The translations under genes were made by a program, and so were the position numbers. The notes beneath the pieces are model-generated. The model was not told the origin of the DNA. It saw only the letters and a program-made list of their open reading frames with translations, and did no database searches. From JANNRR01 sp031401675 (lineage in GTDB: Bacteria > Pseudomonadota > Alphaproteobacteria > Rhodobacterales > Rhodobacteraceae), in contig JANNRR010000007.1 of the NCBI GenBank assembly GCA_031401675.1, positions 1-11,870 on the forward strand: a stretch of 11,870 nucleotides of DNA. The letters run 5' to 3'. Below, in pieces: positions 7,584-11,870 of the stretch; positions within the stretch are counted from its first letter, which is position 1; the number at the start of each line of letters is the position of its first letter.

Positions 7584-7788
7584 TGAATCTGATGGGCAGT
7601 GACACGCTCTAGGGCAAGTGGCGGAGGGGACACGACTGCGGTCGAACCTTCTCTGGAGAAAATCAAGCACCTTGGGAAGTTAGATAAGGATGGGGCTCAG
7701 ACATTCCGTCTGGTGAATTGCATTCACAGTTCAGGCGGGCAAAGGGGATCCCTTGCAGCGGCGTGCCTGCCAGCAACACTAGAACTCG

Positions 7789-8505
7789 CTAGAGCGATCC
7801 AGCGATCAAGTACGTGACCCCGCCGCCAACAAGCACCGCTGCCAAAATGGCTGCAACCGCCCACATGGCAGCGGCGCTACGCGAGATGTCTAAGCGCCTT
7901 GAAAACCAGCCAGACTGTGCCCAGCCGAACCACAGGAATGCTGCGAGACCGAGGATTGATCCAACAAGACCACCGTATCCGGGCAGCCGATAAACAGCGA
8001 ACGCAGATTGCAGCAGCAACGCGAACGGGGTGACAAGGAAGCATTGGCTGTAAAACGGTTGGCGAAGCGTCTTGCGATCAATGACTATGCCACTGCAACG
8101 CAAGCCAATTACGGCAATCACCAAGGGTATGATCGCGAAGATCAGTGCCCGCAGCAACAGGAGGTTCTTGGTAGATTCAGTAACGGCCTTACCTAACTCA
8201 GTCGTTGCCAATGGCTCGGCGCCGCCGATCCAGCGCGACAGGACGTAAGTGAGGACCATCGTGATCATCAGCAGCAGTGGTGGGCTGAGCGTATCGGCGT
8301 ATCGATCGTCCGGCAAATCATTCTGCTCGTGGTCGGAGTAGGCGGTCACCGCGACGGGGTTGCGCAAAGTGCGCCAAAGCGTGCGCGGGTAAAAGATCAG
8401 CCATGACATGACTTCATACAGAAGTTCTTCTAGCGAACGGATGATCGCGATGAAATCCAACTGCTGAAATCTCCTTGCCGTCTTCCCCCACTGACGAAGC
8501 ATCAT
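7789..8505 (-). CDS. Predicted five-helix inner-membrane protein of unknown function
   Basis: The 238-residue product has a soluble N-terminal part of about 74 residues containing SWLIFYPRTLWRTLRNP, a DDRYADTLSPP segment, and then five hydrophobic segments at about 75-93, 115-135, 151-172, 178-198 and 211-234. This layout resembles Yip1-like or permease-like proteins that are widespread and poorly characterised in alphaproteobacteria. I do not recognise a specific function. The frame is intact, unlike its neighbours, but it stands alone between IS remnants on both sides. Two ATG codons in a row begin it, and no good ribosome site is visible before them, so its native upstream region may have been replaced when the IS256 element landed. 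Expression is therefore uncertain. Confidence 0.7.
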   Translation of the reverse strand: MMLRQWGKTARRFQQLDFIAIIRSLEELLYEVMSWLIFYPRTLWRTLRNPVAVTAYSDHEQNDLPDDRYADTLSPPLLLMITMVLTYVLSRWIGGAEPLATTELGKAVTESTKNLLLLRALIFAIIPLVIAVIGLRCSGIVIDRKTLRQPFYSQCFLVTPFALLLQSAFAVYRLPGYGGLVGSILGLAAFLWFGWAQSGWFSRRLDISRSAAAMWAVAAILAAVLVGGGVTYLIAGSL

Positions 8506-8595
8506 GCATCACGAATCAGGGTTCGCGCCAGTGTGAACGATCGTGTCCCCGGGCTAGGTGTAAGAGCGCCGACCTCGGGAGAGGTTCGAGGCTGA

Positions 8596-9048
8596 TCAGG
8601 CGGCCGCGGCGGGGAGCCCAACGGTCGGATTGTCAGTCACGCGGGCGTGCGTTTCAAGCGACATGTATCTCCGCGCGACGGCCCACGCGTCGTTGGTCTC
8701 GAGCATCAGCGCTCCGACAAGGCGGATGATGGCCTCGTCATTGGGGAAGATGCCGATGACATCGGCCCGTCGCTTGATCTCCCAGTTTACCCGTTCGAGG
8801 GGAGTCGTGCTGGCGATCTGCGTCCAGTGCTCGCGTGGGAAAGACATGCAGGCCAGAACCTCGTCGCGGGAAGCGTCCATCAATGCGCCGAGCTTGGGCT
8901 GTTTTTCGCGGAGAGCGTCGGCGACGACAGCCCACTGCGCCTCGGCTTCGGCCTTGGTGTCCTGGGCGAAGATCGTCTTCAGCAACGCGACCATTGCCGT
9001 GCGCTGCTTGGCCGGGGCGTGCGCCGGAGCGTTGCGCACGCACCTATT
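8596..9048 (-). pseudogene. IS256-family transposase, C-terminal fragment only
   Basis: From about 9048 to the TGA at 8596-8598 the minus strand encodes the last 150 or so residues of an IS256 (Mutator-like) transposase. It runs from RCVRNAPAHAPAKQRT through ALLKTIFAQDTKAEAEAQW, PKLGALMDASRDEVLA, REHWTQIASTTPLERVNWEIKRR and GIFPNDEAIIRLVGALMLE to the end. The TPLER.N.E.KRR block is the hallmark of the family and contains the last catalytic Glu. The N-terminal two thirds, with both catalytic Asp residues, is missing. The same frame stays open upstream to 9246, but residues beyond RCVRN do not resemble the family and overlap the start of the secreted-protein gene, so they are excluded. The element cannot move itself. 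Confidence 0.85.
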
Positions 9049-9066
9049 GCGCTTAGTGGATAGTCG

Positions 9067-9095
9067 TTGCGACGAGAATCCCTCATCGTTGTTAT
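9067..9095 (+). promoter_or_regulatory. Possible sigma70-type promoter for the secreted protein gene
   Basis: TTGCGA at 9067-9072 and TGTTAT at 9090-9095 are separated by 17 bases and lie about 60 bases before the start codon, just outside the IS256 fragment. Each box matches the consensus at four of six positions. This is a weak match and a guess from spacing and position. Confidence 0.2.
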
Positions 9096-9157
9096 TTGGT
9101 GGTGGCTGCCAACCCGAACCAGTCACCCAAACGAAACGATGAAGCATGGAGCCCAAA

Positions 9158-9667
9158 ATGATCACTGCCCGCCTGATCGCGATCCTTCCCGCAGCCGCAT
9201 CTCTGTTCTTCGCTGGCGCCATCCCGGCTTCGGCCAAGATCGTCAATGAGGCCGCAATGGTCTCTCATTGCGCAGAGGCTGCCGCGACCGAACTTGGCGT
9301 CATGATGAACGATGTCCTGACCCTTCCGGCCGAGCGGACCAGCGGAAAATACCATGTCTATGGGCAATATCCGGCTTCGGGCCAAGACGTCACGCTGTTC
9401 GAATGCCAGTATGACGGCAATAAGAAGTTCCTGAACATCAGCGTCAAGGGGCACCACGGCCATCATACCGATGCCGTTGGCGGCGCACCTCGGGCCGCGC
9501 AACGGGCCTGCACCGACATGATGGGCGGCGAGGTGAAGATCGAGCAGGTCTCGCCGCTGCGTCCGGGGTTCTACGAGATCATCATGAAAGACCCGAGCCA
9601 CGGTCGGCGTGTGGCTTGCACGGTGTCCGACAGCGGGTCGCTCGAGGATTGGGTCGAGATGAACTGA
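9158..9667 (+). CDS. Small secreted four-cysteine protein of unknown function
   Basis: The 169-residue product begins with a typical Sec signal peptide: Arg5, a hydrophobic core LIAILPAAASLFFAG and a likely cut after AIPASA at residue 26. The mature part of about 143 residues has four cysteines (38, 83, 118, 154), enough for two disulfides, and a histidine cluster HHGHH at 99-103 that could bind metal. Start choice: GGAG at 9148-9151 sits six bases before the ATG at 9158; an in-frame ATG at 9146 would add four residues but has no clear ribosome site. I do not recognise the family. It lies just after the IS256 scar and 116 bases before the hydrolase gene, so any functional link is only positional. 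It should be periplasmic. Confidence 0.78.
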   Translation: MITARLIAILPAAASLFFAGAIPASAKIVNEAAMVSHCAEAAATELGVMMNDVLTLPAERTSGKYHVYGQYPASGQDVTLFECQYDGNKKFLNISVKGHHGHHTDAVGGAPRAAQRACTDMMGGEVKIEQVSPLRPGFYEIIMKDPSHGRRVACTVSDSGSLEDWVEMN

Positions 9668-9703
9668 TCATCTGCTGACGCAGAGGTTGCGTAGCGAGTG
9701 ATC

Positions 9704-9745
9704 GGCCCTGGGTCTTGTCGTCTCCTCGTAGGCTAGCCCGGGGCC
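9704..9745 (+). other. Long-loop GC inverted repeat between the two plus-strand genes
   Basis: GGCCCTGGG at 9704-9712 pairs with CCCGGGGCC at 9737-9745, with one mismatch and a 24-base loop. It falls in the 116-base gap after the secreted-protein gene. No T run follows, so it is not a standard intrinsic terminator; it could slow transcription or be chance in GC-rich DNA. Confidence 0.2.
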
Positions 9746-9783
9746 GCGGTTGCCGAAATGGTCTTTGAACAAGGGCGCATCAC

Positions 9784-11730
9784 ATGACACCAGAACAAAT
9801 CATCGCTGTCGTGACGGCATTGCTGTCTGCCGAGCCGGACCCGACGGCCTTTACCTCGGTAAAGGCAGGCGGGGCTGACCCGTGCTATCCGGTGACCGTC
9901 GAGGCCTGCCCGGCGAATGCGGTTCCCGCCACCGAAGCCGAGGGCAGCACGGTGATCTGCGGGAGGGTGAATGTGCCCGAGGACCACGCCAAACCTGACG
10001 GCCAGCGCATTGATCTGGCCTTTGCCGTGCTGAAGGCGCGCACGCTTAGCCCGGTGCCCGATCCGGTGATCTATCTGCACGGCGGCCCGGGCGGCGGGGC
10101 ACTCACCGCACTTGCGGGCGTGGTGCATCCGCTGTTCGACGGCTATCGCAGCCGCCGCGATGTGGTGACCTTTGATCAGCGCGCGGCGGGCATCTCCTCC
10201 GACATGGTCAGCTGTTTCAACACGCTTGGCGGCAATATCCTTGAACTGCTGGTCCCGAGTGCATTTACCGACGACAAGCAGAGCGAATTCTTCAAGACCT
10301 GCGCCGCAGAGCTGACCGCCAAGGGCAACGACCTGACCGCCTACAACACCTATCAGAACGCGCTGGACGTGCGGGCGCTGATGCAGGCTCTGGGTTATGC
10401 GGACTACAACATCTACGGCGTGTCCTATGGCACCACCCTGGGGCTGGAGGTCATGCGGTCCGCGCCCGAAGGCGTGCGGTCAGTGGTGCTCGACAGTGTC
10501 AGCCCGCCGCAGGCCAAGTTCTATGTCGAGAACGCCAAGCCGGTGCAGGAAAGCATCCAGGCGGTGCTGGACCAATGCTCGGCGGGTGACGCCTGCGCCA
10601 AGGCTTTTCCCGATCTGGAAGCTGTGCTTTTTCGCGTGGCCGAGCAGTTGCAGAAAGCACCGATCCCCGCCGCGCGGGGCAAGCCCGAGGTCACGATCAT
10701 GTCGCTGATCCAGCTTTTCGCCGCGCGCAACCAATATGGCCGCTTGCCGAATGCCACCCGCTTCATCCCGCTGATCCTGACTGAATGGGACAGGGGCGAA
10801 ACCGCCACCTGGGACCTTGTTTCTTCGGGCGCCACCAATGCCCCGCCCAGCACCGCCGAGCGCGTGAACCCCTATGCCAGCAAACTCACGCCGGACCAAA
10901 GGACACTGGCCGGGATGCTGCTCGAGATGGCGACCGCCGAGGCAAAGGAGGATCAGTCGCAGTATGCGGCGGTGCAGGCGCTTGCGGAATCGCTCAAGGC
11001 CAAGGCCACGGGGGCGACCGATCTGGCGGGCCGGTTCGGCGACATGATGCAGTCCTCCATCATCGGAACCCGTTCCAAGGATGACATGCTGGCATTTCTG
11101 CAGGCCGTCGCAGCGCTGGTCCCCACGGCACCGTCAAGGGACGCACTGCGCACCCTCGTGACGACCCATATCCCGCCGGCCGATCAGGCGCAAATCCTTG
11201 CCGTGCTGGACCTGATGCCGGATGCTGATGTCGCGGCCTTCTATGCAGACGTCTCGGGACAGGCCAGGGCATCCTTTTCGGGTATGGTCGGCGCGATCGA
11301 CCTTTTCGTTGTGGCCTGCCAGGAATCGGTGCCCTTCAACTCGCGCGAAGGGTTCGAGGCCTACAGCACAACGCTGAAGTTTAAGTTCCTCAATCTGGAT
11401 ACCAAGGAACAGGCCCAGATGTTCGATATCTGCGAGCTGTTCACGCCGGTGCCGCGCGAGGGGCACCATGAGCCCGTGAAAAGCGACATTCCCGCGCTGG
11501 TGCTGTATGGACTGAACGACACGCAGACCTCATCTGCAGATGCCAAAGACACCGCCGCAAACCTTGGCAACGCGCGAGTGCTGGGCTTCCCCGAGGCGGG
11601 CCACGGCGCGCTGATCTTCTCGCAATGTGCCAAGGACATCGGGCTTGCCTTCATCGAACAGCCCGAAGCCGAACTCGCCACGGGCTGCATCGAGGGGCTG
11701 ACGCCGAAATGGGTGCTGCCGCCGGGCTAA
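9784..11730 (+). CDS. Alpha/beta hydrolase of the TAP/prolyl-aminopeptidase type (S33-like)
   Basis: This 648-residue protein has the alpha/beta hydrolase core split by a large helical lid. YLHGGPGGG (97-105) is the oxyanion motif, FDQRAAG follows at 130-136, and the nucleophile elbow GVSYG (212-216) gives Ser214. Near the C-terminus LYGLND gives Asp579 and GFPEAGHGAL gives His607. Relatives release N-terminal residues or tripeptides from peptides, or hydrolyse esters, and are commonly exported. Here no clear signal peptide is seen: the first 20 residues have only a short hydrophobic stretch (IIAVVTALLSA) without preceding basic residues, yet the mature part is cysteine-containing like exported relatives. 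An in-frame TGA at 9766-9768 rules out a longer start, and AAGGG at 9771-9775 fits the ATG at 9784. The substrate is unknown. Confidence 0.87.
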   Translation: MTPEQIIAVVTALLSAEPDPTAFTSVKAGGADPCYPVTVEACPANAVPATEAEGSTVICGRVNVPEDHAKPDGQRIDLAFAVLKARTLSPVPDPVIYLHGGPGGGALTALAGVVHPLFDGYRSRRDVVTFDQRAAGISSDMVSCFNTLGGNILELLVPSAFTDDKQSEFFKTCAAELTAKGNDLTAYNTYQNALDVRALMQALGYADYNIYGVSYGTTLGLEVMRSAPEGVRSVVLDSVSPPQAKFYVENAKPVQESIQAVLDQCSAGDACAKAFPDLEAVLFRVAEQLQKAPIPAARGKPEVTIMSLIQLFAARNQYGRLPNATRFIPLILTEWDRGETATWDLVSSGATNAPPSTAERVNPYASKLTPDQRTLAGMLLEMATAEAKEDQSQYAAVQALAESLKAKATGATDLAGRFGDMMQSSIIGTRSKDDMLAFLQAVAALVPTAPSRDALRTLVTTHIPPADQAQILAVLDLMPDADVAAFYADVSGQARASFSGMVGAIDLFVVACQESVPFNSREGFEAYSTTLKFKFLNLDTKEQAQMFDICELFTPVPREGHHEPVKSDIPALVLYGLNDTQTSSADAKDTAANLGNARVLGFPEAGHGALIFSQCAKDIGLAFIEQPEAELATGCIEGLTPKWVLPPG

Positions 11731-11870
11731 TACCAACGGCCCTTTCAACTGACTTGCGTCCAAGCGCGGGTGGTGATGGACGCGATTGCCTTTGGGTCGT
11801 TGGCGAGGAAGTTCCAGGCATTGCAGCAGGCCTCGACGATGTCGTCGTAGCTGTCGAAGACGGTGATTGC
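11731..11870 (-). mobile_element. End of a second IS630-type insertion sequence, continuing past the window
   Basis: The terminal sequence begins TACCAACGGCCC directly after the hydrolase stop codon TAA, and a transposase end follows 14 bases inside. IS630 elements insert at TA, and the TAATA here contains two candidate TA sites. The start TACCAACGG resembles IS630-type ends that I recall from alphaproteobacteria. The other end lies outside the window, so completeness cannot be judged. Confidence 0.6.
11745..11870 (-). CDS. IS630-family transposase, C-terminal end (5' part outside window)
   Basis: The minus strand gives 41 residues before the TGA at 11745-11747: FDSYDDIVEACCNAWNFLAN, then DPKAIASITTRAWTQVS. 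The pattern of an aromatic-rich segment with Asp/Tyr, ACC.AWN and a closing SI..R.W is characteristic of one IS630 subgroup's C-terminus (the part after the catalytic Glu). It differs from the C-termini expected for the remnant at 6901-7525, so the two are probably separate elements and not halves of one. The catalytic residues are outside the window, so activity cannot be assessed. Confidence 0.72.
   Translation of the reverse strand, partial: AITVFDSYDDIVEACCNAWNFLANDPKAIASITTRAWTQVS

Noticed and set aside
7599..7817. 72-residue plus-strand frame in the gap beside the IS630 remnant
   Set aside because: No ribosome site, no recognisable motif, and it runs into the end of the opposite-strand membrane gene.
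7626..8550. GGGGACACGA at 7626-7635 with its reverse complement at 8541-8550, flanking the membrane gene
   Set aside because: The match ends at 10 bases. About one such pair is expected by chance in a region this size, so it is not evidence of a transposon boundary.
9049..9246. Upstream extension of the IS256 transposase frame
   Set aside because: The residues before RCVRN do not match the family and run antisense through the signal peptide of the secreted-protein gene.
9668..9783. A minus-strand reading in the gap containing FKDHF, which recalls the start of some methyltransferases
   Set aside because: Only a few residues fit and the frame ends within about 35 codons without further similarity.

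Overview
The GC-rich sequence, its codon use and its gene families suggest an alphaproteobacterium, most likely a Rhodobacterales member close to Paracoccus or Rhodobacter. This comes from recognising protein families, not from a database search. The window joins a compact sugar/polyol catabolic operon to a region scarred by insertion sequences and a phage fragment.

Positions 1-6252, all on the plus strand, form one tight gene cluster. It holds the C-terminal end of an aldo/keto reductase, a GlpD/EryB-like FAD-dependent polyol-phosphate dehydrogenase, a class I (DhnA/LacD-type) aldolase, an FGGY carbohydrate kinase, a GMC flavin oxidoreductase and a small antibiotic-biosynthesis-monooxygenase (ABM) domain protein. 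Three of the junctions overlap by 4 or 11 bases. The set suggests this route: a kinase phosphorylates a polyol or ketose, the GlpD-like enzyme oxidises the phosphopolyol, and the aldolase splits the ketose phosphate. The aldo/keto reductase and GMC enzyme would handle the free sugar, polyol or aldehyde. The substrate cannot be read from the sequence.

Positions 6253-9050 are decayed accessory DNA, mostly on the minus strand. It contains a piece of a phage structural protein with an internal stop, fused in frame to a 3'-truncated IS630-family transposase pseudogene. That transposase also carries a frameshift at an A7 run and a nonsense codon. Next come an orphan five-helix membrane protein and the C-terminal third of an IS256-family transposase.

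Positions 9050-11730, on the plus strand, carry a small secreted four-cysteine protein of unknown function and a large alpha/beta hydrolase of the TAP/prolyl-aminopeptidase type. The hydrolase has a complete Ser-Asp-His triad but no clear signal peptide. A second, different IS630-type element begins exactly at its stop codon and runs off the window.

No tRNA, rRNA, CRISPR array or replication origin was seen. The catabolic operon is the most interesting part. I found no convincing evidence of a defence system or another wholly new type of system.
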